The position numbers and the translations under genes are program-made. This document shows, piece by piece, positions 25,506-36,100 of a stretch of 64,000 nt of DNA; positions within the stretch are counted from its first letter, which is position 1, and every line of letters starts with the position of its first letter. Source of the DNA: JABFXC01 sp045804265 (lineage in GTDB: Bacteria > Gemmatimonadota > Gemmatimonadetes > Gemmatimonadales > Gemmatimonadaceae); the NCBI GenBank assembly GCA_045804265.1, contig JBJMNK010000030.1, positions 1 through 64,000 of the forward strand. Reading direction: 5' to 3'. The notes under the pieces are model-generated. The model worked only from the letters and a program-made list of their open reading frames with translations. It searched no databases and had not been told where the DNA came from.

Positions 25506-27941
25506 CTAACGCGGGAGCCGCGAGAGCGCGAACTCGACCGCGAGGTCGGTGGTGCTCCAGAGCTGGACGTCGGCGCTGGTGCCGTAACGCGCCGGGACGA
25601 CCTTGCCGCCGCTCACCTCGTAGCTCCACAGCTCACTGTGAAACCCGGACGCCTGCACCGCGGCGCGCACGCTGTCGATCGCCGACCGCAACTCCCGGGC
25701 GAGCGCGTCATCTCCATCGGCCATGCGCAACCTGTTCGACGCGCCGAGGAGAAAGAGGTTGATCTCGCGCCCCCACACCACGCGCGGGCCATGATAGGGA
25801 TCGCGGACGAATGCGCCCCAGACCGCGGGCGAGGCATACGCATCGTTCGCGACGACGGGTCCGACTTCGGCGATGAGGAGACCGACGGGGTAAGGCCGGA
25901 CGAACAGGCGCACATCCCGAAGCACGTCGCGCCGCGAGTCGGACGCGGAGTCCGGCGTCGATCCGCCGGCGCGCGCCGCAGCGACATCGCCGAGGAAGAG
26001 CCGCGTCGCCGGGTCGCTGTTCGCGACGCCGATCGGGCGACCATTCGCGTCGAGTGCGAGCGCGAGGAAGACGAGCGAGTCGCGGTCGGCGCCGGTGCGC
26101 GCAACGAGCGTGCTCCAGTAATCACGCTCGGCCGCCGGCATCGCCGCGAGGCGGGCGGCGACGTCCGACTGCACCTCGGCGGGCGCGAGCCTGACGATGA
26201 AGTGCCGCGCCGCGCCGCGCCAGGCATCGATCGCGCCGGCGAGCCGCGCCCGGTCGCGCAGCCAGCCGCCTAACGGCGCGGCCGGCGCGAGGTCGGGCAT
26301 CGAGCGGGACAGCGAGTCGGTGGAGAATCCGAGTGAGTGGAGCGCGTCGGCGATGCGCGCGATGCCGGCGAGCGCGTGCGGCGCCCAGATCGCGTTGATG
26401 TCCATCGCGTAGCGCCCACCCGCGTAGCCGACGCCGCTGTCGCGCCAGCTCGACGAGGCCCACGTCGAATCGCGCCGCGGGAACGAGACGAGGTTCGACG
26501 GCACGGGGTCGGCCGCGTATGCCGTCGTCAGGCGCGCGACCAGTCCGAGCTCGCGAACGAGGCGCGCCAGCCGCGGCTCGCCGTAATCCCGGGTGTCGAG
26601 GAGGAACGCGCGCTTTCGCGCCGGTGTCACCGACGAATCGCCGAGCCAGCGGGCGGTGAGGACGACGAACTGGAACTCGTCGTCGATCATGTGATAGTTC
26701 TCGCGGGTGCGACGCATGTCGCGCAGCGTCGAGCGTGCCAGGCGGAGCAGGCTGTCGCCGTCGGCGCGCCGGCCGGCGCCCGACGCCGCGAGCGACCGGC
26801 CGACGAGCATCGCGTACTCCGACGCCGACTCGCGCACCGCCTGCCCGCCTAACGCTTCCTCGTGGCTGACGTCGCCCCTGGGGCCGAGCTTGCGCAGCGC
26901 ACTGGCGATCGCGAACTCCGACATCTCGTCGCGCCAGATCGGCCGCATCATGAGCGCGGTCATCAGCATGTCGCGTCCGAAGTACGTGGCGTAGGTCGGC
27001 AGCCCGGCCATCAACTTCTCCCGCGACGAGAGCAGCTCCACGCCGCGCACCTGCCGCTCCATCCGACGGGCGCGCAGGGCGGCCGCGCTATCGGGCTGCG
27101 CCTTCGACGCGGCGAGGAAGCGGAGGAACTCGCCGTTGAAGATCTCCTCGCGGGCGAGCGGCGTCAGCGCCCGACCAGTGGTGGCGATCCGCACCGTGAA
27201 CGGCACGGCGGCGCCGGCGCGCGCGCGGAACGACAGCGAATCGCCGGCGCGCTCGGCGATCACCCGTCGCGGATCGGCGCTCAGCTCGAGGCGCATCGTG
27301 TCGCGTCCATCGAGCGATGACTGGGTGATCCGCGCAGTCCATGCGTTCCCACCGCTGGTCACGGCGATCGACGGCTGCATCCGTGCGCGGAGCGCGGCGA
27401 TGCTGTGAGCGCCGACGAGCGCGAGCTCGCGCGTGCGCTCGGCGGGCGGAAGCCGGTCCATCGCCGCGATCATGCGATCGAGCTCGGGGAGCGAGAAGCG
27501 CGGAGCAGAGAATGGCGCGAGCTGCGCGTTGGCATACTGGAAGTCGCGCTCGACGCGCATCGAGCCGAGGAGGAACCATCCGAGCGATATGCGTGGCGCG
27601 TCGGCGACGAGGTCGTACTCGACGGTGCGAAGGCGGCCAGCGCGGCGGGTGGATGCGCCGGCGCTCGCCCAGCGCAGCGGGACCGGACTGCCTGACGCGT
27701 CGCGTGCGGTGAAGCCGATGCTCTCGTCTTCGGCGTCGGCCCACAGGTTGACCACGCGCCCATCACGGCGATCGAGGTAGAGCTGCACCGTGTTGCGCGC
27801 GGCGTCGCGGAAAAAGCGCGTCTGGTATCCGCGATACGAAGCGGTATCGTCGATCCCGGCTTCGGGGAACTCGAGGACGGGAAGTGATGGCCGCGCCGGG
27901 GCGGCGAGCTGCGCGAACAGCGCGATGCCGATCAGGTTCAT
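25506..27941 (-). CDS. putative exported alpha-glycosidase / debranching-like hydrolase
   Basis: 811 residues. The short hydrophobic N terminus (MNLIGIALFAQLAAPA) may be a signal. The C-terminal two thirds look like an (alpha/alpha)6-barrel of the glycogen-debranching or trehalase-like clan: YATYFGRDMLMTALMM resembles the FGRD motif of amylo-1,6-glucosidases, and HMIDDEFQF, YAMDINAIWAPHALAGI and acidic residues elsewhere fit a catalytic cleft. The N-terminal part is beta-rich. The substrate is unproven. It is divergent from the SusC gene, which supports a role in glycan use. Its TAG stop is inside CGTTAGGC. Confidence 0.68.
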   Translation of the reverse strand: MNLIGIALFAQLAAPARPSLPVLEFPEAGIDDTASYRGYQTRFFRDAARNTVQLYLDRRDGRVVNLWADAEDESIGFTARDASGSPVPLRWASAGASTRRAGRLRTVEYDLVADAPRISLGWFLLGSMRVERDFQYANAQLAPFSAPRFSLPELDRMIAAMDRLPPAERTRELALVGAHSIAALRARMQPSIAVTSGGNAWTARITQSSLDGRDTMRLELSADPRRVIAERAGDSLSFRARAGAAVPFTVRIATTGRALTPLAREEIFNGEFLRFLAASKAQPDSAAALRARRMERQVRGVELLSSREKLMAGLPTYATYFGRDMLMTALMMRPIWRDEMSEFAIASALRKLGPRGDVSHEEALGGQAVRESASEYAMLVGRSLAASGAGRRADGDSLLRLARSTLRDMRRTRENYHMIDDEFQFVVLTARWLGDSSVTPARKRAFLLDTRDYGEPRLARLVRELGLVARLTTAYAADPVPSNLVSFPRRDSTWASSSWRDSGVGYAGGRYAMDINAIWAPHALAGIARIADALHSLGFSTDSLSRSMPDLAPAAPLGGWLRDRARLAGAIDAWRGAARHFIVRLAPAEVQSDVAARLAAMPAAERDYWSTLVARTGADRDSLVFLALALDANGRPIGVANSDPATRLFLGDVAAARAGGSTPDSASDSRRDVLRDVRLFVRPYPVGLLIAEVGPVVANDAYASPAVWGAFVRDPYHGPRVVWGREINLFLLGASNRLRMADGDDALARELRSAIDSVRAAVQASGFHSELWSYEVSGGKVVPARYGTSADVQLWSTTDLAVEFALSRLPR

Positions 27942-28259
27942 GGATCCTTCGGTGCGGAGGAGGGCAGCGCGAGCCCTCGAGCGTCGGGCGAACGGTCAGC
28001 CAGCGACGTTGTGCGCCGAATCCACGTCCGTCAAGGAGGCGGCGCCGCGCCGACTCGGGCACCGAACGAATGACAAACAGGATATTGACAATTAGCGCGG
28101 GGGGCGGATGTTGTAGCACGCTCATGTGATCTGCGTCGCCACCGGTGCCGCCGATGTTCTGCTCATCCGTGCGCGCGCTCGTCAACACCCAGTCGTTTCT
28201 CCGTCAACACGGGTCCGACCGAAGGCGAAGTTCCACTCCCACGCGGTGGAGGCATGCGT
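27942..28259. promoter_or_regulatory. divergent control region of the SusCD locus
   Basis: A 318-base gap without a gene. The only AT-rich island (about 28068-28096) contains TTGACA at 28085-28090. A direct repeat CGTCAACAC occurs at 28180-28188 and 28202-28210, 22 bases apart, 50-80 bases before the SusC start, a spacing of two helical turns that suits a dimeric regulator. GGAGG at 28248-28252 is the SusC ribosome site and places the start at 28260 rather than 28254. No firm -10 box is seen. Confidence 0.45.
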
Positions 28260-31200
28260 ATGGTTGCAAGCCGTTGTTTTCTCCTCGGGCTAGTCGGTAG
28301 CCTGCTCGTTGCCGCGCCTCAGCTCAGCGCGCAGGACGTGACAGGCACCATCCGGGGACGTGTCGTCGACGCGGCATCACAGCAGCCGCTCGGCAGCGTC
28401 AATGTCGTCGTCGTCGGGACCCCACGCGGGGCAGTGACCGATGCGGACGGCAGCTACACGATCGGGAACGCGCCGGTCGGCACGCAGACCGTCCGCGTGA
28501 GCCGGATCGGCTTCACGCCGGCGACGCAGAGCGTGACCGTCGTCGCCGGTGGAACGGCGCGCGCGGATTTCACGATCAACGCGCAGGCCGTCGTCCTCAG
28601 CGACGTCGTTTCCATTGGATACGGAAAGCAGAAACGTGAGGCGGTCACCAGCGCCATCGCCACGGTCGATGCAAACGAGGCGAACAAGGGCGTGGTGACG
28701 AACCCGACGCAAATGCTCGAGGGCCGGGTGTCGGGCGTGAACGTGACGTCGAACAATGGCGAGCCAGGTGCCGGCTCGCAGATCCGCATCCGCGGCGGCT
28801 CGTCGATCAGCGGCAGCAACGATCCGCTCTACGTCATCGACGGTGTGCCGATCGACAACTCGGCGGTGGATCCGCAGGGCTTCAACACCGGCAACAGCGG
28901 CGGCGACATGCCGGGACGAAACCCGCTGAACCTCCTGAACCCCGCCGACGTCCAGACCATAACGGTGCTGAAGGATGCATCGGCGACGGCGATCTACGGC
29001 AGCCGCGGCGCGAACGGCGTCATCCTGATCGAAACGAAGAAGGGCGCGGCAAACGGCGGCAATACGGAGTACGAGTTCTACGCCGCGAATTCCTCGCCGT
29101 ACAACTACCTCGATGTCCTGAGCGGCAACGAGTACCGGAGCTTCATCCAGCAGCAGGTCGCGGCAGGCAAGCTTCCGCAGGCGCGACTCGACGCGCAGGG
29201 CACGGCGAACACGAATTGGGAACGGCAGCTCACGCGCAACGCACCGACGTACAATCACAACCTGTCGTTCTCCGGCGGCACTCCCGATACGCGCTACCGC
29301 GCGTCGCTCAACTATCTCGACCAGCAGGGCATCGTCCTCTCGAACGGGCTGCAGCGACTGCAGGGACGACTCAACGGGACGCACAGTGCCCTCGACAACA
29401 AGCTTCGTCTCGGCGTGAACCTCACCGCCGCGCAGAACAAGAACGACTACATCCAGTACGAGCAGCAGGAAGGATTCGAGGGCGGCGTCTTCCAGAACAT
29501 GGTGCAGTTCAATCCGACGCGCCCCGTGTTCGTGACCGACCCGGCAACCGGCAACAAGGTGTACTACGAGATCGGCCCCGGCGCGCAGTCGGTACGCAAC
29601 CCGGTGGCGATGGCCCAGCAGCTCCAGGACCAGGGCACGACGACGCGCGTGCTCGGCAACGTGTCCGGCGAGGTCGATCTCGCGAGCTTCCTCATGGGGA
29701 CCGTCAACGTCGGCGTCGATCGCTCCCAGGGACTTCGTGAGACGTACTGGCCCCGCGCAAGCGCGATCGGCGCGCAGTACCTGGGACGAGGACGCCAGGC
29801 GAATCGCGACAACACCTCGAAGACGCTGCAGACGCTGCTCACCTTCCACCGTCCATTCGACACGTACGGTGGGACACACGACCTCGAGGTCGTCGGCGGC
29901 TACGAGTGGCAGCAGTTCGACCTCGGCGAGTTCGGCACCGAAGGGCAGAACTTCCTCACCGACGTTTCCGGCTACAACAACCTCGGCGGCGGCGCGACGC
30001 TGATCCGCCCGTACTCGTTCCGTGAGGAGAGCCGCCTCATCTCCTTCTTCGGGCGTGCGAACTACTCGCTCAACGACAAGTACTTCCTCACCGGCGTCGT
30101 TCGCCGCGACGGGTCGTCGCGGTTCGGCGTCGACAATCAGTGGGCGGTGTTCCCGGCGATCTCCGGCTCGTGGCGCATCAGCCAGGAGTCGTTCGCGAAG
30201 AACATCCCGCTCTCCGACCTGAAGGTTCGCGCCGGCTACGGCAAGCAGGGTAACAACGCGTCGTCCCCGTACGCGGCGTTCGCGCTGCTCGAGCCGACCG
30301 GCGACGCGCTGTATCCATTCGGCCAGACGGCGTTCACCGGCGTTGCGCCGACGCGCAACGCGAACCCCAGGCTGCAGTGGGAGACGACGACACAGAAGGA
30401 CTACGCGGTCGATTGGGGCGCGCTCGAAAACCGCGTCACTGGAACGTTCGAGTATTACCAGAAGGACACGAAGAACCTGCTGCTGGACGTGACGGTGCCG
30501 CTTCCGGTGCCGGTGTCGCAGCGGACCGAGAACATCGGCAAGCTCACCAACCGTGGTTTCGAGGCGAACGTCGACGGCCGCGTTTACGAGCGGGGATCGT
30601 TCAACTGGAACGCGGGGCTCGTCTTCTCGGCGGAGCGCAACAAGGTCACCGATCTCGGTGGGCGCGCCTTCATCCCGACCGGCGACGTCAGCGGCCAGGG
30701 ACAGTCGGGGCAGGAATCGCAGCGCATCATGGTCGGCCAGCCGATCGGGACGTTCTGGGGACCGACCTTCGTCGGCGTGAACTCGGCGGGCAAGCAGCAG
30801 TTCCGCTGCTCGACCGGCGCGACCTGCGTCAGCGGGGTCACGACGAATTCGTCGGAAGCGAGCCAGGGAATCATCGGCAATGCGAACCCCAACTACACGG
30901 TAGGGCTGCACAGCTCGGCGAACTGGAAGAGCTTCGACTTCAGCTTCCTGGTCAACAGCGTGCAGGGCATGGATGTCTTCAACAACACGGCGCTCGTCTA
31001 CGCGACGAAGGGCAACGTCCTCCAGGACAAGAATTTCCTCAAGTCGGCGCTGAGCGACCCGACCGGGCTCACCGAGCCGGCGATCTACTCGTCACGCTGG
31101 ATCGAGAACGGGTCGTTCACCCGCCTGCAGAACGTGACGTTAGGCTACACGTTCAACCTTCCGTACCTCAACCGCTTCGGCGGCGCGTCGGCAGGACGCG

Positions 31201-31367
31201 GAACCCGCGTCTACCTCTCGGGTGACAACCTGCTGCTGATCACGAGCTACAAGGGGTACGATCCCGAAGTGCACACGCAGGGCGGCGGGTTGATCACTCG
31301 CGGCATCGACAACCTGGCGTATCCGCGGCCGCGCACGATCACGGGAGGCTTCCGTGTCTCTTTCTAA
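28260..31367 (+). CDS. SusC/RagA-family TonB-linked outer membrane transporter
   Basis: 1035 residues. Signal peptide (FLLGLVGSLLVAAPQLSAQ), then a carboxypeptidase-regulatory-like beta-sandwich (about 25-115), a plug domain with NDPLYVIDGVPIDN and YGSRGANGVILIETKKG, and a 22-strand type barrel ending in Phe (FRVSF). It imports an oligosaccharide or similar ligand across the outer membrane, powered by TonB, with the SusD lipoprotein as lid. The next gene starts 34 bases after its stop. Confidence 0.95.
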   Translation: MVASRCFLLGLVGSLLVAAPQLSAQDVTGTIRGRVVDAASQQPLGSVNVVVVGTPRGAVTDADGSYTIGNAPVGTQTVRVSRIGFTPATQSVTVVAGGTARADFTINAQAVVLSDVVSIGYGKQKREAVTSAIATVDANEANKGVVTNPTQMLEGRVSGVNVTSNNGEPGAGSQIRIRGGSSISGSNDPLYVIDGVPIDNSAVDPQGFNTGNSGGDMPGRNPLNLLNPADVQTITVLKDASATAIYGSRGANGVILIETKKGAANGGNTEYEFYAANSSPYNYLDVLSGNEYRSFIQQQVAAGKLPQARLDAQGTANTNWERQLTRNAPTYNHNLSFSGGTPDTRYRASLNYLDQQGIVLSNGLQRLQGRLNGTHSALDNKLRLGVNLTAAQNKNDYIQYEQQEGFEGGVFQNMVQFNPTRPVFVTDPATGNKVYYEIGPGAQSVRNPVAMAQQLQDQGTTTRVLGNVSGEVDLASFLMGTVNVGVDRSQGLRETYWPRASAIGAQYLGRGRQANRDNTSKTLQTLLTFHRPFDTYGGTHDLEVVGGYEWQQFDLGEFGTEGQNFLTDVSGYNNLGGGATLIRPYSFREESRLISFFGRANYSLNDKYFLTGVVRRDGSSRFGVDNQWAVFPAISGSWRISQESFAKNIPLSDLKVRAGYGKQGNNASSPYAAFALLEPTGDALYPFGQTAFTGVAPTRNANPRLQWETTTQKDYAVDWGALENRVTGTFEYYQKDTKNLLLDVTVPLPVPVSQRTENIGKLTNRGFEANVDGRVYERGSFNWNAGLVFSAERNKVTDLGGRAFIPTGDVSGQGQSGQESQRIMVGQPIGTFWGPTFVGVNSAGKQQFRCSTGATCVSGVTTNSSEASQGIIGNANPNYTVGLHSSANWKSFDFSFLVNSVQGMDVFNNTALVYATKGNVLQDKNFLKSALSDPTGLTEPAIYSSRWIENGSFTRLQNVTLGYTFNLPYLNRFGGASAGRGTRVYLSGDNLLLITSYKGYDPEVHTQGGGLITRGIDNLAYPRPRTITGGFRVSF

Positions 31368-31401
31368 GCTTGCTCGCACACCCGACAAGGCATCGAATCC
31401 C

Positions 31402-32958
31402 ATGACGAAGCACTCAACGACCGCCTCGTACCGGAGAGTCGCGCTGCTCGCGCTGATGCTCGTTGCGCCACTTCCGTTCTCGATGCAGGGATGCACCGAC
31501 CTCACCGAGGTTCCGCAGAGCCAGATCACTCCTGGCCAGTTCTACAAGACCGACGCCGAGGTGCTGGGCGGCCTCGCGTCGGTGTACGCGAAGCTTCGGT
31601 CCACGGTAGACGATTACTACAACCTGAGCGAGATCAGCACCGACGAGATGGTCGTGCCGACTCGCGGCCAGGACTGGTTCGACAACGGCAAGTGGCTCGA
31701 GCTGCACCGCCAGACCTGGGGCGCGAACAGCGCACTCGGGCTGAATGACATCAATGGAGCGTACGACAACCTCTCGATCGGCATCGCGCGCGCGAACGTA
31801 GTGCTCGATGCGATCGCCGGGGCGAACGTCGCCAACAAGCCGGCGATCCAGGCCGAAGTGCGGGTGCTCCGCGCGTTCTACTACTACCAGCTGATGGACC
31901 TCTTCGGCGGCATGCCGATCGCGACGACCGCTGAGGTCGCGACTCGTCCACGGGCGACACGCGCCGAGACTTTCGCCTTCATCGAGAAGGAGCTGAAGGA
32001 GGCACGTCCCGACCTTCCGGCGACACGTCCGGCGACCGAGTACGGCCGCGCGACGCAAGGTGCAGTCGACGCGATCCTCGCCGAGATGTACCTGAATGCT
32101 GAAGTCTTCACCGGTACGGTCGCCGCGGGTGGGCTGACGAAAGGCACCGCGCACTGGCAGGACGCGGTCACCTACGCCGACGCAGTGCTCAACTCGGGGC
32201 ACTACTCGCTGCAGTCGACGGCGAACTGGAGGAAGAACTTCACGCCGGACAACTACACGTCGCCCGAGAACATCTTCTCGATCAACTTCCTCGCGCAGCC
32301 GAGTCTCGGGTTGAACTTCCCGATGCGCGTGCTGCACTACAACCAGTACACGCCGAGCCCGTGGAACGGCTTCGCGACGCTGGCCGAGACGTACCGCGCG
32401 TTCGATGCCGCGGACGTCCGCAAGCAGGTCTTCCTCGAGGGTCCGCAGTTCAACCAGGACAATGGCGCGCCGGCCAACGATCGCGCCGGGAACCGGCTCG
32501 TCTTCACGGACTCGATCCTCAACATCACGCAGGCTGGTGAGGGCGAGGGACCGCGCATCCTGAAGTGGCCGGTCGACCCCGCGCACGTGGCCGAGAACAA
32601 CGGCAACGACTTCGCCTGGTTCCGTCTCGCCGAGATGTACCTGATCAAGGCCGAGGCGCTGAATGAGCTGAATCAGACCGCGGCGGCGATTCCGTTGCTC
32701 AACACCATCCACACACGTGCCGGCTTGCCGGCGTTGTCGACGACTCTCACGCAGCAGCAGGTTCGTGACGCGATCCTGAAGGAGCGGCTCCTCGAGTTCG
32801 TAGGTGAGGGGAAGCGTCGCCAGGATCTGATTCGCATGGGCAAGTTCACCGCGCCGTTCGGCTACAAGGGACAGACCGAGCCGTACCGGATCCTGTTCCC
32901 GATTCCGGCGACGCAGCTGCAGACGAACCCCAAGCTGGAGCAGAACCCCGGGTACTGA
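31402..32958 (+). CDS. SusD/RagB-family surface lipoprotein
   Basis: 518 residues from the ATG at 31402, which begins a lipoprotein signal (VALLALMLVAPLPFSMQGC, lipid Cys31). A GTG at 31354 overlapping SusC is possible but would add an unneeded leader. Helical TPR-like SusD fold: the N-terminal block (TEVPQSQITPGQFYKTDAEVLGGL), the middle (LRAFYYYQLMDLFGGMPI) and the C-terminal RagB block (RLAEMYLIKAEALNELNQ, ILKERLLEFVGEGKRRQDLIR) are all present. It binds the substrate and closes over SusC. Confidence 0.95.
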   Translation: MTKHSTTASYRRVALLALMLVAPLPFSMQGCTDLTEVPQSQITPGQFYKTDAEVLGGLASVYAKLRSTVDDYYNLSEISTDEMVVPTRGQDWFDNGKWLELHRQTWGANSALGLNDINGAYDNLSIGIARANVVLDAIAGANVANKPAIQAEVRVLRAFYYYQLMDLFGGMPIATTAEVATRPRATRAETFAFIEKELKEARPDLPATRPATEYGRATQGAVDAILAEMYLNAEVFTGTVAAGGLTKGTAHWQDAVTYADAVLNSGHYSLQSTANWRKNFTPDNYTSPENIFSINFLAQPSLGLNFPMRVLHYNQYTPSPWNGFATLAETYRAFDAADVRKQVFLEGPQFNQDNGAPANDRAGNRLVFTDSILNITQAGEGEGPRILKWPVDPAHVAENNGNDFAWFRLAEMYLIKAEALNELNQTAAAIPLLNTIHTRAGLPALSTTLTQQQVRDAILKERLLEFVGEGKRRQDLIRMGKFTAPFGYKGQTEPYRILFPIPATQLQTNPKLEQNPGY

Positions 32959-32977
32959 GCCCGGCCGGAACCGTTAG

Positions 32978-33029
32978 GCAGATACATGATAGCCTGCTTC
33001 CCCACGGAAGCAGGCTATCATGTATCTGC
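32978..33029 (+). terminator. perfect 24-base-pair hairpin after SusD
   Basis: 32978-33001 and 33006-33029 are exact reverse complements with a 4-base CCAC loop. The left arm starts inside a CGTTAGGC word (32972-32979) 14 bases after the SusD stop. The arms are AT-richer than the genes. There is no T tract. It separates SusCD from the co-directional CRTAC1-like gene and probably lowers downstream expression or protects the SusCD mRNA 3' end. A repeat-element origin is also possible. Confidence 0.75.
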
Positions 33030-33109
33030 GCCACTCGCGCATCGCGTAACGCATCGCATCGCGCAACGACAGTCGCGCTCCGATTTCCCCCCGAATCCGC
33101 AGCAGCAGC

Positions 33110-36100
33110 ATGACGAAGAGTTCGAGCCTGGTGTACGGGCTCACGATGTCCATTGCGCTCACGCTGTCGTCCTGCACGCGCAGCGAGCATGGCGCGCCGG
33201 CGGCGCGGTCTGGCAGCGCGCCGGGGGTGGACGGGACGCTGTTCACGCGGATGCCCTCGAGCTACACGGGCGTCGCGTTCGAGAACACGGTCACGGAGAC
33301 GCGCGACTTCAACGTCTTCACCTACCGGAACTTCTACAACGGCGGCGGCGTCGCGATCGGCGACCTGACCGGGGACGGGCTGCCGGAGCTGCTGCTCACG
33401 GCCAACCAGGCTGGGCCGAAGCTGTACCTCAACGAGGGGAAGTTCCGCTTCCGCGACATCACCGAGGCAGCGGGGGTGGCGGTGAAGGGTGGCTGGACGA
33501 CGGGCGTCACCTTCGCCGACGTGAATGGCGACGGACGACTCGACATCTACATCTGCCGCGCCGGCCAGGGCGAGCCGTCTGAGCGCCGCAACCTCCTCTT
33601 CATCAACGAGGGGAGGAACGCGGATGGCATCCCGACGTTCTCCGAGGAAGCGGAGAAGTACGGCATCGCCGATGACGGGTACTCGACGCAGGCGGTGTTC
33701 TTCGACTACGACCGCGACGGAAAGCTCGACCTCTACGTGATCAACAACTCGCCACGCCCGGTGAGCAGCTTCGGCATCCGCAACACGCGCAGCGTGCGCG
33801 ACCGGTTCGGCGGCGCGCGGCTCTATCATAACGATGGCGGGCATTTCACCGACGTCAGCGCGAAGGCGGGAATCTTCGGCAGCGAAGTCGGCTTCGGGCT
33901 CGGCGTCGCGATCAGCGACGTAAACCGCGACGGATGGCCGGACATCTACACGTCGAACGATTTCTTCGAGCAGGACTACCTCTACCTCAACAACCACGAC
34001 GGGACGTTCACCGAGTCGGTCGCGCGGGCGATGCCGTACACGAGCTACTTCTCGATGGGGCTGGACATCGCCGACATCGACAACGATGGCTGGCCGGACA
34101 TCTACACGACCGACATGCTCCCGGAAGACGACAAGCGACTCAAGGAGACGTCGAACTTCGAGAGCTGGGAGGTCTACCAGCTCAAGCTGGCGAACGGATA
34201 CCACGCGCAGTTCATGCGCAACATGCTGCAGCTCAACAACGGCAACGGGACGTTCAGCGACATCGGGCAGATGGCCGGGGTGGCGCGGACCGACTGGAGC
34301 TGGAGCGCGCTGATCGCTGATCTCGACCAGGATGGCGAGAAGGACATCTTCGTCACCAACGGGCTGGCGCGCGACGTGACGTCGCAGGACTACATCGCCT
34401 TCCTCGCCAGCAACGAGACGATGGCGGCGGCGATGCAGGGCGGCAAGCACGTGGACTTCGTCGCGCTGATCAAGGCGATGACGTCCACGCTGCTTCCCAA
34501 TTACGCGTTCAGGAATCACGGCGACCGGTCGTTCACGAACGACGCCGGCGCATGGGGGCTGGCGACGCCGAGCCAGTCGAACGGCGCCGCGTACGGCGAC
34601 CTCGATGGCGATGGTGCGCTCGACCTGGTCGTGAACAACATCAACGCCGAAGCGTTCGTCTACCGGAATAACGACCGCGCACTGACGAGGAACCACTGGC
34701 TGCAGGTGAAACTCGAGGGTACGGGAGCGAATCGCTTCGCGCTCGGCGCCCGGGTGACGATCGAGAACGGTGGTGACGAGGAGGTGCAGGAGCTGCAGCC
34801 GACGCGCGGATTCCAGTCGAGCGTGGATTATGTGCTGACGTTCGGGCTCGGAGCGCACGACTCGGTGCAGAGCCTAACGGTGTACTGGCCGGATGGACGC
34901 TGGTCAGAGATGCACGGCCTTCGGGCCGACCAGCGGGTGACCGTCAGGCAGGATTCGGCAGGGAGGGTGATCGCTGACCGCCCGTTTCCGGTGGCGCCGC
35001 CGTTCGCGGACGTGACGACAGCGACCGGACTTCCGTTCGTGCACCATGAGAACGACTTCGTCGACTTCGACCGGGAGCGATTACTGCCGAAGCTGTTGTC
35101 GACGCAGGGGCCGTGCATCGCGGTCGCCGACGTGAACGGTGACGGTCGCGACGACATCTTCGTCGGCGGCGCGAAGGATCAGCGGGGATCGCTGATGCTG
35201 CAGCAGGCCGACGGTCGGTTCGTCGAGGCCAGCCAGTCGGCGTTCGAGCAGGACAAGGCGTCGGAGGACCTCGGCGCGGTGTTCTTCGACGCCGATGGGG
35301 ACGGCGACAAGGACCTCTACGTCGTGAGTGGAGGCAGTGAGTTCTCCGAGGATTCGCCGGCGCTGCAGGATCGCCTGTACCTCAACGATGGGAAGGGAAA
35401 CTTCACGAAAGCGTCAGGCGCGCTGCCGGCGGAAACGATCAGCGGCTCGCGCGTGGTGGCTGGCGACTACGACGGCGACGGTGACGTCGACCTCTTCGTG
35501 GGTGGCCGCGTGGTACCGTGGAAGTACGGCATTGCGCCGCGGAGCATGCTGCTGCGCAACGACGGGCACGGCCACTTCAGCGACGTGACCGCCGCGATCG
35601 CCCCCGAGCTGGCGCACATCGGCATGGTCACCGACGCGGTGTGGACGGACGTCGATCACGACGGCCGACTCGACCTCGTGGTCGTCGGCGAGTGGATGCC
35701 GATCACCATCTTCCACAACACCGGCACCAGGCTGCAGCGCCTGACGGTGAAGGGACTCGAGAAGAGCGACGGCTGGTGGAATCGCATCATCGCCGGCGAT
35801 TTCACCGGCGACGGGCGCACCGACTTCATCGTCGGCAACCTCGGCACCAACACGCGATTGCAGGCGGACGCGCAGCATCCGGTGTCGATGATGGTGAAGG
35901 ATTTCCTGCACGATGGTTTCGTGGAGCAGGTCATCTCGACGTACATCAACGGCAAGAGCTATCCGCTCCCGCTGCGCGATGACCTCATCAAGGCGCTGCC
36001 GTTCATGCGGGCTCGCTTCCCGAAGTACTCGGACTACGCCGGAAAGACGACGAGCGAAGTCTTCACGAGCGACGAGCTGGCGGGCGCGGTGGTGAAGCAG

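Noticed and set aside
28377..30911. 844-codon open frame on the minus strand
   Set aside because: Antisense to the SusC gene, which has full domain homology; the composition of the antisense product is not protein-like.
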